DNA from: Flagellimonas flava
Lineage (GTDB): Bacteria > Bacteroidota > Bacteroidia > Flavobacteriales > Flavobacteriaceae
Reading direction: 5' to 3'
NCBI RefSeq assembly: GCF_900129665.1
Contig: NZ_FQWL01000001.1
Location: forward strand, 1,054,001 to 1,118,000
Length of the DNA: 64,000 nucleotides
Shown here: positions 51,819 through 60,661 of the stretch, one piece after another
Layout of the letters: the number at the start of each line of letters is the position of its first letter
Numbering within the stretch: the stretch's first letter is position 1
Notes under the pieces: model-generated
The model's database searches: none
Told to the model about the DNA's origin: nothing
The model's input: only the letters and a program-made list of their open reading frames with translations
Position numbers and translations under genes: made by a program

Positions 51819-54596
51819 ATGACCTCGGTTGAACATATAGATGCCAAGAAAAACATCATCATAAAAGGTGCCAAACTCCACAACCTTAAGAACATAGATG
51901 TCGTTATTCCACGAAATAAACTCGTCGTCATCACTGGATTGTCGGGTTCTGGCAAGTCCAGCCTTGCTTTTGACACCTTATATGCCGAAGGTCAAAGGCG
52001 CTATGTGGAGAGCCTTTCTTCCTATGCCCGTCAGTTTTTAGGCAAGTTGGACAAACCCAAAGTGGATTATATTAAAGGTATAGCTCCAGCAATAGCCATT
52101 GAGCAAAAAGTTAATTCCACCAACCCACGATCAACGGTAGGTACCACCACGGAGATATACGATTATCTAAAACTGTTGTTTGCGCGAATCGGGAAAACCA
52201 TATCTCCAATATCAGGTCAAGAGGTCAAAAAGAATACGGTGACCGACGTCATCGAACATATCAAGTCTTTGCAGGAAGGAACCAAGTTGCTCCTATTGGC
52301 TCCAATACAAATCAAAGAAGATAAGGAACCATTAAAATCTTTGGAGCTTTTTTCCAAACAGGGGTATGCCAGGATAAAATATGGTGGGGAGGTACTGCGA
52401 ATAGATCAAGCTCCTGAAGATATCGGACGTGAATTTGACCTTGTTGTGGATCGCGTAATTGTAAAGGAGGATGAAGATTTCTATAACCGATTGGCCAACG
52501 CTGTGGACAATGCCTACTTTGAAGGTAAAGGTCAGTGTATTATAGAAAACCTGGAAAGTGGCGAGATCAAGGTGTTCAGCAATCAATTTGAGTTGGATGG
52601 AATGAAATTCTTGGAGCCCAATGTGCATTTGTTCAGCTTCAACAACCCTTATGGTGCCTGTCCAAAATGCGAAGGGTACGGTGATGTAATAGGAATAGAT
52701 GCTGATTTGGTTATTCCCAACACTGCACTTTCCATTTATGAAAATGCCGTTTTTCCCTGGCGTGGAGAAAGTATGTCTTGGTATCGGGATCAATTGGTCA
52801 ACTCGGCCTACACCTTCGACTTTCCAATTCACAAACCATGGTTTGAACTTACAGAAGAGCAACAGCAATTGGTTTGGGACGGCAATGAGCATTTCACCGG
52901 CCTTCATCAATTTTTCCAAATGCTGGAAGAAAAAAGCTATAAAATCCAAAATCGGGTCATGCTATCCAGGTATCGGGGAAAAACAAAGTGCAGCGTTTGC
53001 AAAGGCAAGCGTTTGCGGAAGGAGGCCAATTATGTAAAGGTTGGTGGCTATTCTATTTCCGACCTTATTGAACGGCCCATAAAAAAACTAGTTCCGTTTT
53101 TTGAAGAATTACAACTATCAGAACATGACAAGACCATTGCACAACGCCTCCTAAAGGAAATTACTACACGTCTTGACTTTCTGAGCAAGGTAGGACTGAG
53201 CTATCTTACGCTAAATCGAAAATCGAATACCTTATCTGGAGGGGAAAGTCAACGTATTAATCTAGCCACATCATTGGGAAGTAGTTTGGTAGGCTCCATG
53301 TACATTTTGGATGAACCCAGTATTGGTCTTCACCCAAAAGATACCGAAAATTTGATTGAGGTGCTGGAATCCCTTAGGGACCTAGGCAATACGGTAATTG
53401 TGGTGGAACATGATGAGGACATTATGAAAGCGGCGGATGAGGTCATAGATATTGGTCCAGAAGCTGGGACACTCGGTGGGGAGGTTGTTGCAACAGGTAC
53501 CATGGAGCATATCCTAAAAGCCAATTCCCTAACAGCCGATTATCTGAATGGTACAAAGGCGATTGAGGTTCCGTCGGAAAGAAAAAATTCCAAGAGCCAT
53601 ATCCACATTATCGGGGCCAGGGAAAACAATCTTAAGAATATTGATGTCACTGTCCCGTTGAACATGCTTACGGTGGTCACCGGGGTTTCCGGGAGTGGCA
53701 AAAGCACCTTGGTAAAGAAGATATTGTATCCGGCATTATTAAAGGAAGTTGGCGGTTACGGGGAAAAAGCCGGGCAGTTTACCAAAATTGAAGGCAAATA
53801 TGCACATATAAAACATGTAGAATTCGTAGATCAAAATCCCATTGGAAGGTCTTCCCGTTCCAATCCGGTAACCTATATAAAAGCCTATGATGATATCCGT
53901 AGTCTATTTGCTTCGCAGAAGTTGAGCAAACTAAGGGGGTACCAAGCAAAACACTTTTCTTTTAATGTGGATGGTGGTCGTTGCGAAAAATGCAAGGGGG
54001 AAGGTGAAATTACTGTGGAAATGCAATTCATGGCAGATGTGCATTTGGAGTGTGACGTTTGCGGGGGTAAACGTTTTAAAAAGGAGATACTTGAAGTCCA
54101 GTTTGAAGGAAAAAGTATTGATGATATGCTGAATCTCACTATTGATGAGGCCATAGACCATTTTAAAACCTATAATCAAACCAAAATTGTCTCCAAACTG
54201 CAACCGCTGCAAGATGTGGGATTGGGCTATGTCACCCTGGGCCAGTCCTCCTCTACCCTTTCGGGCGGGGAGGCACAGCGTATTAAGCTTGCTTCATTTT
54301 TGGTAAAGGGGAATACCAAAGAAAAGGCGTTGTTCATCTTTGATGAGCCCACAACGGGACTCCATTTTCATGATATTAAGAAACTGCTGAAATCCTTTGA
54401 TGAGTTGATTGCCAAAGGGCATTCCGTTTTGGTGATCGAGCATAATATTGAGATGATCAAATGCGCGGACTATATTATTGACTTGGGGCCCGAAGGTGGT
54501 GAAAATGGTGGTAACTTGGTTGCCGAGGGAACACCAGAAGAACTGATTCAAAACAAGCAGTCGGTAACGGCAACCTACCTTAGGGAAAAACTCTGA
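51819..54596 (+). CDS. uvrA: UvrABC excinuclease subunit A (UvrA)
   Basis: This 925-residue damage-recognition ATPase of nucleotide excision repair has two ABC modules. Walker A motifs are [12 protein letters not shown] (about 41-52) and [13 protein letters not shown] (about 625). Signatures are [12 protein letters not shown] and [12 protein letters not shown], each followed by a Walker B with DEPSIGLHP or DEPTTGLHF. Zinc fingers are [16 protein letters not shown] and [17 protein letters not shown]. The length is normal for UvrA1. Confidence 0.97.
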   Translation: MTSVEHIDAKKNIIIKGAKLHNLKNIDVVIPRNKLVVITGLSGSGKSSLAFDTLYAEGQRRYVESLSSYARQFLGKLDKPKVDYIKGIAPAIAIEQKVNSTNPRSTVGTTTEIYDYLKLLFARIGKTISPISGQEVKKNTVTDVIEHIKSLQEGTKLLLLAPIQIKEDKEPLKSLELFSKQGYARIKYGGEVLRIDQAPEDIGREFDLVVDRVIVKEDEDFYNRLANAVDNAYFEGKGQCIIENLESGEIKVFSNQFELDGMKFLEPNVHLFSFNNPYGACPKCEGYGDVIGIDADLVIPNTALSIYENAVFPWRGESMSWYRDQLVNSAYTFDFPIHKPWFELTEEQQQLVWDGNEHFTGLHQFFQMLEEKSYKIQNRVMLSRYRGKTKCSVCKGKRLRKEANYVKVGGYSISDLIERPIKKLVPFFEELQLSEHDKTIAQRLLKEITTRLDFLSKVGLSYLTLNRKSNTLSGGESQRINLATSLGSSLVGSMYILDEPSIGLHPKDTENLIEVLESLRDLGNTVIVVEHDEDIMKAADEVIDIGPEAGTLGGEVVATGTMEHILKANSLTADYLNGTKAIEVPSERKNSKSHIHIIGARENNLKNIDVTVPLNMLTVVTGVSGSGKSTLVKKILYPALLKEVGGYGEKAGQFTKIEGKYAHIKHVEFVDQNPIGRSSRSNPVTYIKAYDDIRSLFASQKLSKLRGYQAKHFSFNVDGGRCEKCKGEGEITVEMQFMADVHLECDVCGGKRFKKEILEVQFEGKSIDDMLNLTIDEAIDHFKTYNQTKIVSKLQPLQDVGLGYVTLGQSSSTLSGGEAQRIKLASFLVKGNTKEKALFIFDEPTTGLHFHDIKKLLKSFDELIAKGHSVLVIEHNIEMIKCADYIIDLGPEGGENGGNLVAEGTPEELIQNKQSVTATYLREKL

Positions 54597-54636
54597 CTTA
54601 CCATTTAAGGTTTCAATTGAAGAATCAAGAATTAAG

Positions 54637-54671
54637 GGTTAGGAATTAGGAGCTAGGAGCTAGGAATTTAG
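54637..54671 (+). repeat. Heptanucleotide tandem repeat (GGAGCTA-type)
   Basis: Five imperfect 7-bp units of the form GGTTA, GGAATTA, GGAGCTA, GGAGCTA, GGAATTTA run in tandem. Confidence 0.7.
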
Positions 54672-54779
54672 TTATCCGGAATACCATTTTGCATACTTTT
54701 TGTTCCGTGCGTCCTGCATTTAACATTTTCAACTCAAAATTGATTTGTGTTTATAAACCAACCCCCAACTCCATTCATC

Positions 54780-54897
54780 TGCTATCTGACAGCTGATATC
54801 CCACCTCTGACTTCTGACTTCTGACTTCTGCTATCTGACATCTGACTTCTGCCATCTGACTTCCGACCTCCAACCTCTGACCCCTGCCATCCAACAC
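54780..54897 (+). repeat. Heptanucleotide tandem repeat (CTGACTT-type)
   Basis: About sixteen imperfect 7-bp units occur, including CTGACTT three times in a row, then CTGCTAT, CTGACAT, CTGACTT, CTGCCAT, CTGACTT, CCGACCT, CCAACCT, CTGACCC and CTGCCAT. Units vary by one to three bases, so this is an old or slowly diverging array and not a perfect simple repeat. Confidence 0.85.
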
Positions 54898-54929
54898 TTA
54901 GCGAACCAAATCCATTCCTAAAATAACCC

Positions 54930-54997
54930 CATCCGTCAATTCAAAAGGGGCATTCATCAATTCAGGTACATTTTCAGATACCGGTCACCATACTTTT
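54930..54997 (+). promoter_or_regulatory. 21-bp-phased direct repeat array and promoter-like element upstream of the T9SS gene
   Basis: CCGTCAA (54933-54939) and TCATCAA (54954-54960) lie 21 bp apart, and ACTTTT (54992-54997) begins 59 bp after the start of the first and 38 bp after the second. These are the distances found upstream of the two kelch genes, where a third repeat occupies the remaining 21-bp slot. The flanking bases also match the shared unit CATCCGTCAATTCA. Confidence 0.62.
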
Positions 54998-55043
54998 AAG
55001 TTGCGGATCATTGTATCCCAAATCTATTTGAGACACTTAAAAT

Positions 55044-56348
55044 ATGCTTATGAGAAAAATTACTTTTTTGATTCTATTACATGTATGTACATTTTTATAT
55101 TCCCATGAGAATAATGTTGGTTTTGAAAATGAAATAGAAGTTGTTGAGATAAAAGATGAAATTATTGATGGCAATGAATTCTATTGTGAAATTAATTACA
55201 GCCGTCCAACAATATTGGTATTCCCAAACTTAACTTCAGTCAAAGGTACACTGGCCTTTTGTTATACAACCAATCTTGTCGGAATTGAGGCCCCTCTATT
55301 AGAAAATGTGGAGGTTGAATTATTGATGACAAAAAATGAACATTTAATAGATATATCATTTCCACAATTACAGAAGACTACCGATTATTTGGTGATAACA
55401 GAAAATCCCTCATTAAAAAAAGCAGATTTTCCGCTTTTAGAGTATGTTGGTGCTTCCTTCAGTTTTATAGATAATCCAAAATTGGAAAGCGTAAAAGTGC
55501 CAAAACTGAAAACCACCTGCGAAAGAGTTTCATTTCAATTAAATCCCTCACTAGTTGAACTTGACTTTCCTTCCCTTACCAATATTGGCAATTGTGGCAA
55601 CAATGCAGAACATGGAGGAGAATTTGAATTTTCCAGCAATGAATCATTAAATAAAATCAATGCACCAATTTTAGAAACAGCGGGGGGTATAAATCTTTAC
55701 CACAACTTAAAATTGGAATCTTTTGAAACTTCAAATCTGGTGGTAATAGAAACGGATATTCATATACATAACAATGCGAATCTTAAAGAACTTAAACTCC
55801 AAAAGCTAAAATCGGTTGGTATCGACCTACACATATCCTCCAATGATTCACTCAAAGCAATTGACCTGCAAAACCTGAGTGATGTTGGGGTTTCATTTGT
55901 TATACACGCCAACTACCTATTGGAATATTTGAATCTATGTAGCTATGTACCTCCGGTTATACAATATGATGAAAACAACATCCCAATTCCAAGTTTTCCA
56001 GAATTCCACCTTTCTAATAATCCTGTCATAGACCAACACCCATTCTGCCCAGATCAAAAACCAGAAGAAGAAGTTGAAGAGGAAGATTTCGAAGACAATC
56101 CAAAGGTTACGGGTGAATCTATTAGAATCTCCCTCCACCCCAACCCAGCAGAAGATATCGTCCATATCGATTCCGAAATAGAATTCTCCAAAGTTGAAAT
56201 CTACGACCTCTCCGGAAACTTGATCAAATCCTTAAGACCCAACAGCGCCGGGTACGATGTTAGCGATATTGCCGCCGGTATGTACATCATGATAATCTAC
56301 CATAAAGACTCTATTTATGGCACCATTGAAAAACTGGTCATAAGATAA
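55044..56348 (+). CDS. T9SS-secreted leucine-rich (L-domain-like) protein
   Basis: This 434-residue protein has a signal peptide (cut near LYSHE). A repetitive region (about 50-310) follows, with units of the form 'NPSL.KADFPLLEYVG' and 'LESVKVPKLKTT', like receptor L-domain or BspA-type leucine-rich repeats. An acidic linker (PEEEVEEEDFEDNP) precedes a type A sorting domain at about 360-434: ISLHPNPAEDIVHI, VEIYDLSGNLIKS, DIAAGMYIM. It should be exported by the type IX system and fixed to the surface or released. A second ATG at 55050 is an equally good start. The phased repeat array lies upstream. Confidence 0.88.
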   Translation: MLMRKITFLILLHVCTFLYSHENNVGFENEIEVVEIKDEIIDGNEFYCEINYSRPTILVFPNLTSVKGTLAFCYTTNLVGIEAPLLENVEVELLMTKNEHLIDISFPQLQKTTDYLVITENPSLKKADFPLLEYVGASFSFIDNPKLESVKVPKLKTTCERVSFQLNPSLVELDFPSLTNIGNCGNNAEHGGEFEFSSNESLNKINAPILETAGGINLYHNLKLESFETSNLVVIETDIHIHNNANLKELKLQKLKSVGIDLHISSNDSLKAIDLQNLSDVGVSFVIHANYLLEYLNLCSYVPPVIQYDENNIPIPSFPEFHLSNNPVIDQHPFCPDQKPEEEVEEEDFEDNPKVTGESIRISLHPNPAEDIVHIDSEIEFSKVEIYDLSGNLIKSLRPNSAGYDVSDIAAGMYIMIIYHKDSIYGTIEKLVIR

Positions 56349-56358
56349 CACCAAGAAA

Positions 56359-56400
56359 AGCTCCTTCCCCTATGTAGTCCTGAGCATTAGCGAAGGAGCT
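56359..56400 (+). repeat. Hairpin containing a GTCCTGAGC...GAAGG-type dispersed element
   Basis: AGCTCCTTC (56359-56367) and GAAGGAGCT (56392-56400) form a 9-bp stem after the T9SS gene. The loop and right arm read GTCCTGAGCATTAGCGAAGG, close to the dispersed bacterial repeat GTCCTGAGCnnnnnCGAAGG known from many genomes. There is no T-run; the structure may still stabilise the 3' end. Confidence 0.55.
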
Positions 56401-56520
56401 GGGAAGGTGGGTTTTCCGAAATCTGAAAATCTGGAAGGCTTAAACCACATTGCACTGTTTTCTATTACGCACAAAGTTTAAATACTTAATTTTCAATTAC
56501 TTAAGAATTTCTGCTTTTTT

Positions 56521-56537
56521 TTGGCACGCTGTTTGGT
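56521..56537 (+). promoter_or_regulatory. Sigma-54-like promoter upstream of the Arg/Ser-rich protein
   Basis: TTGGCACG-CTGT-TTGGT matches the sigma-54 consensus TTGGCACR-N4-TTGCW at every position except one (G for C in TTGC). A T-tract precedes it. Transcription would start near 56547, about 43 bp before the ATG at 56590. Confidence 0.6.
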
Positions 56538-56589
56538 AAATACTATTCAGAATGTAAATAGTTGCATTCAGAATTTAAAATCGGATAGT

Positions 56590-57882
56590 ATGAAAAAGTT
56601 AGTACTCATTATAGCAGCAGTGCTCTTGGGCGTTCCAAACATCCAGGCAGCCGAAGAAAACACAGCATTGGTTACCAGTACCTATCGTTACGGGAACTCA
56701 TTCATCTTTGTGGAAAATGGGGTAACTTTTTCAGTATACCCAGATGGGGAGTTTGATTTCTTTATCGATAATCAGGTAAATGTTGGTGTAGGTGCCCGAA
56801 TTGGTAATGTGGGTGTTACCTTCAACTCTGGGTACAATTACAATCCTTTTGTACAGTATGATGACTATGGGGCTGTAATCCAAGTAGAGAACATTCCTGT
56901 CTATTACGATTATTATGGGCGTGTTTCGCAGATTGGTGGTGTGGATGTTTGGTATAGAAACGGTCGTGTACGAAGAGTTGGTGGATTGAACGTATTCTAT
57001 AATGGTGGAGTATTTAGCCATTGTACCGGATTCATCAATGTCTATAATAGAGGTTATGTGTACAGACCTTTCCACAGATACTTTGTAAGACCAGCAGTTT
57101 CATTCTGTAATGTGTATACAAGACCTTACAGAAGATATTACAGACCTGTTAGGTATACCTATTACAGACCATATAGGGATAACTTCCGCAGAAACTATGT
57201 TAATAGAGGTAGAACCTACAGGTATGATCGATATAATAACAGACATCATGGAAGGGATAGAATCTATAGGAACGATAACAGAGTCACCAGACGTAACCAA
57301 GTAAGACGAGATGGTGCCGATTATGGAAGAAGTAACAGATATAACGGTAGAAACAATTACAGAAATGATGATTTCAGAAAAGGAAATGCTGTAACACGAT
57401 CTAACCGAAACGTTGGAAGAAGTAATGGAACCAGTAGAACCGTAAAACAAGGAAAATATAGAAATGGAAATAGTGTATCCCGCTCCAACGGTAGAACGGT
57501 CACCCAAAGACAAGTGACCAGAAAACCCAACAGTAGAACCGTTGCCAAAAGAGAGGTAACATCTACTCCAAGGGGCAGGACGGTAACCCGTAGCACAAGT
57601 ACTACCTATAGAAAGCCGCAGGCTAGAAGTAATTCAAATAGGCCTGTAGCTAGCAGAAACAATAGTGCTAAAAGGACGGTTACAAGAAGCTCTGGTACTA
57701 CCTACAGAAAGCCTCAGGCTCGAAAAAGCAGCAGTCGAAGTGTAGCAAGTAGAAGTAGTGCTCCGAAAAGAACAGTTACCAGAAGTACCAAGACAACGGT
57801 CCGAAAAAGTTCTGGGAACAATAGTTCAAGAAGAAGCAATAACACAGGCACTAGGTCAAGAAGTACCAGAAGAGTGCAATAA
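56590..57882 (+). CDS. Secreted, highly basic Arg/Ser/Thr-rich protein
   Basis: This 430-residue protein has a signal peptide cut near IQAAEE. A folded-looking N-terminal domain (about 25-155) is rich in Tyr, Gly and Val, with recurring NGV/YYDYYGRV/VWYRNGRVRRVGG words. From about 165 to the end it is low complexity: first Tyr/Arg-rich (RPYRRYYRPVRYTYYRPYR), then Arg/Ser/Thr-rich with repeated SGTTYRKPQAR, RTVTR and SRSVASR units. There are few acidic residues after about 270. It should be an extracellular or periplasmic polycation; binding to DNA, polysaccharide or LPS is an inference. ATG 56590 gives the signal peptide. Confidence 0.82.
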   Translation: MKKLVLIIAAVLLGVPNIQAAEENTALVTSTYRYGNSFIFVENGVTFSVYPDGEFDFFIDNQVNVGVGARIGNVGVTFNSGYNYNPFVQYDDYGAVIQVENIPVYYDYYGRVSQIGGVDVWYRNGRVRRVGGLNVFYNGGVFSHCTGFINVYNRGYVYRPFHRYFVRPAVSFCNVYTRPYRRYYRPVRYTYYRPYRDNFRRNYVNRGRTYRYDRYNNRHHGRDRIYRNDNRVTRRNQVRRDGADYGRSNRYNGRNNYRNDDFRKGNAVTRSNRNVGRSNGTSRTVKQGKYRNGNSVSRSNGRTVTQRQVTRKPNSRTVAKREVTSTPRGRTVTRSTSTTYRKPQARSNSNRPVASRNNSAKRTVTRSSGTTYRKPQARKSSSRSVASRSSAPKRTVTRSTKTTVRKSSGNNSSRRSNNTGTRSRSTRRVQ

Positions 57883-57911
57883 AGATAGTTTTTAGGTTGG
57901 TTAGTTGTTTA

Positions 57912-57945
57912 CCCCGTAGTTGGATTTATCCGCTACGGGGTTTTT
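57912..57945 (+). terminator. Rho-independent terminator after the Arg/Ser-rich gene
   Basis: CCCCGTAG (57912-57919) and CTACGGGG (57933-57940) form an 8-bp stem followed by TTTTT. Its right arm overlaps the stop codon of the convergent flippase gene. Confidence 0.9.
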
Positions 57946-59393
57946 CTTTTTAGCCATTTGGACAAAACCCCGGATACATCTTCCGAAATATCAAATCGAT
58001 ATAAAATCCCCAAATACATTACCACGACCAAAGCAGACTTTAGGCCAATATTGACTATGGGATGAAAAGGAAATTGAAAGACCCAAAACAAGCAGCTAAG
58101 CAATACAAGGGTGGCCAACACTTTAAAGGTTGCACCTGTGAACGGTAAAAACCCAAACTTTAGTTTCACAAAAACCAGTTTCGACAGATCAAATAGAAAA
58201 ATAGCAACAAAACTTGCCAAAGCGGCCCCTTCAATACCATAAATGGGAATCAACCACAGGTTTAGCAAAATGGTGGTTAAGGCAAAGCATATTCCCATTC
58301 CCAATACCCATTTGTAATATTCGGAATAATACAGAATGGCATTAACATTGCCCATGAGTGCATCAAAAACCCTGGCCATTCCAATTAGGGCGACAATTGC
58401 AAAACCTCCTCTATACTCTTCCGGTAAAAGCAAGAACAAATCATTTATGTTTAAAATAATCAAAACGAACAACAAGCCAGAAGCGATAAAAGCAGTAAGG
58501 GATGTTTTTCGATAAAGACTTTCCAACTCAAATAGATTTCCATCGTTTAAATAGTTTGCAGTTAACGGATAGGTAATCTGGTTCATGGCCCTGGCCGGAA
58601 CTATAATACTCGTAGCGATATATACCGCAACCCCATAAAAGGCAACATTTTCAATGGCCTTGAACTGGTTGATCATAAACTTATCGATTTCAAGAAGAAT
58701 CAATGCCACGGAACCCCCCAGTACCATTAAAAGTCCGTACCCCAAAATGGTCTTAGTGTGTTTCGGAAACGACAAGCCAAGATTGGGCTTTTTGAGGTAA
58801 AAGGCATAGCTTTTCATGAGCAGGGTGCGCAATAAGTAGACCCCTACAATCCCTTTTAGGAAGAATTCCAGAGATATCATTTCAAAGTACAACAAGGTCA
58901 ACAAAATGGTAACACAGATACGGGCGAATACCTCTTTAAGGAAATTTCCAAATACAGACTTTAAATGCACTTTGCTCCAGGCGTAAAAAACCTCAAAGTA
59001 TGCCATGGACAGTCCAACCAAAAACAAATACCAAAGATAGTCCTTCACCAACGCATTTTTGATGGAGAGCCAATTTCCAATGGCATCTTGGGCGAGAGCA
59101 AAAAAAAGTGCCAAAGGCAATATAATCAACAAGGGCGCCACCAAAACCAGGGTCAAAAAGTTACCCTTCGATTCCTCGCTTTGAGCACTATAATACTTCA
59201 CCAGGCTATTATGCGCGCCAGCGGACATGATTGGCATTAAAATGGCTCCTGTAGCTAAAATGAAAGTCACCAGGCCATAATAGGTGGGCTCAAGAATATT
59301 GGTGTACAGAAACAGGGTGTTGATAGCGCCAAAACCAAACCCGATAAAAGTGACTATGGTGTTTTTAAAGGATTGTTTTAAGACGATTCCCAT
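57933..59393 (-). CDS. Polysaccharide flippase (Wzx/MATE-like oligosaccharide exporter)
   Basis: This 486-residue inner membrane protein has 12 to 14 helices and the polysaccharide-biosynthesis pattern, with IVPARAMNQITYPLTANYL and a final DLSKLVFVKLKFGFLPF. It should move a lipid-linked glycan across the inner membrane. It overlaps the upstream glycosyltransferase gene by 16 bp, which supports a shared glycan pathway. Confidence 0.87.
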   Translation of the reverse strand: MGIVLKQSFKNTIVTFIGFGFGAINTLFLYTNILEPTYYGLVTFILATGAILMPIMSAGAHNSLVKYYSAQSEESKGNFLTLVLVAPLLIILPLALFFALAQDAIGNWLSIKNALVKDYLWYLFLVGLSMAYFEVFYAWSKVHLKSVFGNFLKEVFARICVTILLTLLYFEMISLEFFLKGIVGVYLLRTLLMKSYAFYLKKPNLGLSFPKHTKTILGYGLLMVLGGSVALILLEIDKFMINQFKAIENVAFYGVAVYIATSIIVPARAMNQITYPLTANYLNDGNLFELESLYRKTSLTAFIASGLLFVLIILNINDLFLLLPEEYRGGFAIVALIGMARVFDALMGNVNAILYYSEYYKWVLGMGICFALTTILLNLWLIPIYGIEGAALASFVAIFLFDLSKLVFVKLKFGFLPFTGATFKVLATLVLLSCLFWVFQFPFHPIVNIGLKSALVVVMYLGILYRFDISEDVSGVLSKWLKRKTP

Positions 59394-60661
59394 TGAATGA
59401 AGTTTGCCATTTGCTTGGTGAGTTCCTTTCTATGGTATTGATGAATCCCAACAGGATTACACTCTAATTTTCCAGATTTAAAAGCTTCAAACCAAGTCAA
59501 AAGTAAGCTTTTTAGGCCTTCAACGTCATTTGTGCCAACTACCTTTCCAGCTGTTGCCGCTTCAATCATATCCCCAGCTTCCCATTCATCAGGCCCAATT
59601 GCCAAAATAGGGCGCTTTGCGTTCAGGTATTCAAACAGCTTTCCTGGTATGATTCCTTTTGTTTCCTCAGAATCTATTTCCAAAAGTAATAGTGATTGCG
59701 ATTTTTGTTGAACTTCCACCACTTTGGAATGGGATAAATAGCCAAGCATATCCACATAGTCTTTCAACCCAAATTTAGAAATGGAGGCATGGACCTCTTC
59801 CCCCACTACCCCGGCCAACTGGATCTTTAGAGACTTACCAAAATCGGGATGGGATGTAACCAAATCCTGAAGGGCTTTCCAAAGGGAAACTGGGTTTCTT
59901 CCTGTCAACAAGGAGCCCAAATGCGAGATTGTAAAACTGGTATCCAATCCAGTAGGGGCTAGTAATTCATCAAACCCATTGGTAATTACTTTTATGGGTT
60001 TCTGGGTGATTTGTTCAAACTCCTTTTTCGTGGTGTTGCTAGTGACTACAATCTTATCGGCCGTGCATAGAACCTCCGTTTCCAAGCTCTTATGCTTTAG
60101 CTGGGATTTTTTGGTCAGGAGCAGCTTTTTATGATACCCAATAGTGGTCCAAGGGTCACGAAAGTCAGCAATCCATTGCAGCTTTTTAGTTTTCTTCAGG
60201 CCAAGACCGATTAGGTGCAAGCTATGCGGTGGCCCCGTGGTAATAATCGTTTCCACCCCCTCTTTTTCTATGATTTCCTGTAAGTAAGTAATGGAAGGTC
60301 GCACCCATGATTTGCGGGCATCCGGAATAAAGAAATTGCCCCTTATCCACAACAAAATCCGCTCTAACCATGAGGCCTTTTTTTCCTGAATGATTCCAGA
60401 ACTGATAGTTTTTGTTTTCTTTTTGGAAAGTAACGAAGCCCAAACATAGGGTTCTCGGATAGGCCTTTTTAGTATTTTGACATCTTGGGGCACATCCAGC
60501 AACAACTGGGTATCCACAATTGGGTAATGGGGATTCTCAGGCACATAGACTATCGGTTCCACCTCAAAATCCTTAAAGTATTTGACAAACTTTAGCCATC
60601 GTTGCACACCAGGTCCGCCAGCAGGGGGCCAATAATATGCTATGACCAAAACTTTATGCAT
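59378..60661 (-). CDS. GT4-type glycosyltransferase
   Basis: This 427-residue GT-B fold protein starts MHKVLVIAYYWPPAGGPGVQRWLKF (in part) and has TTGPPHSLHLIGL in the N-terminal half. The donor-binding EIDSEETKGIIPGKLFEYLNAKRPILA (in part) is in the C-terminal half. It likely transfers a sugar to a lipid-linked or surface glycan. It starts at the stop codon of the YfhO gene (1-base overlap). Confidence 0.87.
   Translation of the reverse strand: MHKVLVIAYYWPPAGGPGVQRWLKFVKYFKDFEVEPIVYVPENPHYPIVDTQLLLDVPQDVKILKRPIREPYVWASLLSKKKTKTISSGIIQEKKASWLERILLWIRGNFFIPDARKSWVRPSITYLQEIIEKEGVETIITTGPPHSLHLIGLGLKKTKKLQWIADFRDPWTTIGYHKKLLLTKKSQLKHKSLETEVLCTADKIVVTSNTTKKEFEQITQKPIKVITNGFDELLAPTGLDTSFTISHLGSLLTGRNPVSLWKALQDLVTSHPDFGKSLKIQLAGVVGEEVHASISKFGLKDYVDMLGYLSHSKVVEVQQKSQSLLLLEIDSEETKGIIPGKLFEYLNAKRPILAIGPDEWEAGDMIEAATAGKVVGTNDVEGLKSLLLTWFEAFKSGKLECNPVGIHQYHRKELTKQMANFIQWESS

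Larger units (their letters stand above)
54597..55043. other. Repeat-rich intergenic region between uvrA and the T9SS gene
   Basis: This 447-bp spacer has no coding region I can support. It contains two heptanucleotide tracts and, at 54930-54997, a 21-bp-phased direct repeat array with a promoter-like element. These are listed separately. Confidence 0.7.

Noticed and set aside
54780..54897. Repeat array that might be taken for a CRISPR
   Set aside because: The period is 7 bp with no spacers and no cas genes nearby; it is a heptanucleotide tandem tract.
57100..57513. Open frames antisense to the Arg/Ser-rich gene
   Set aside because: Their Ile/Ser/Val-rich translations mirror the repetitive AGA/AAC coding of the opposite strand, with no signal or domain of their own.
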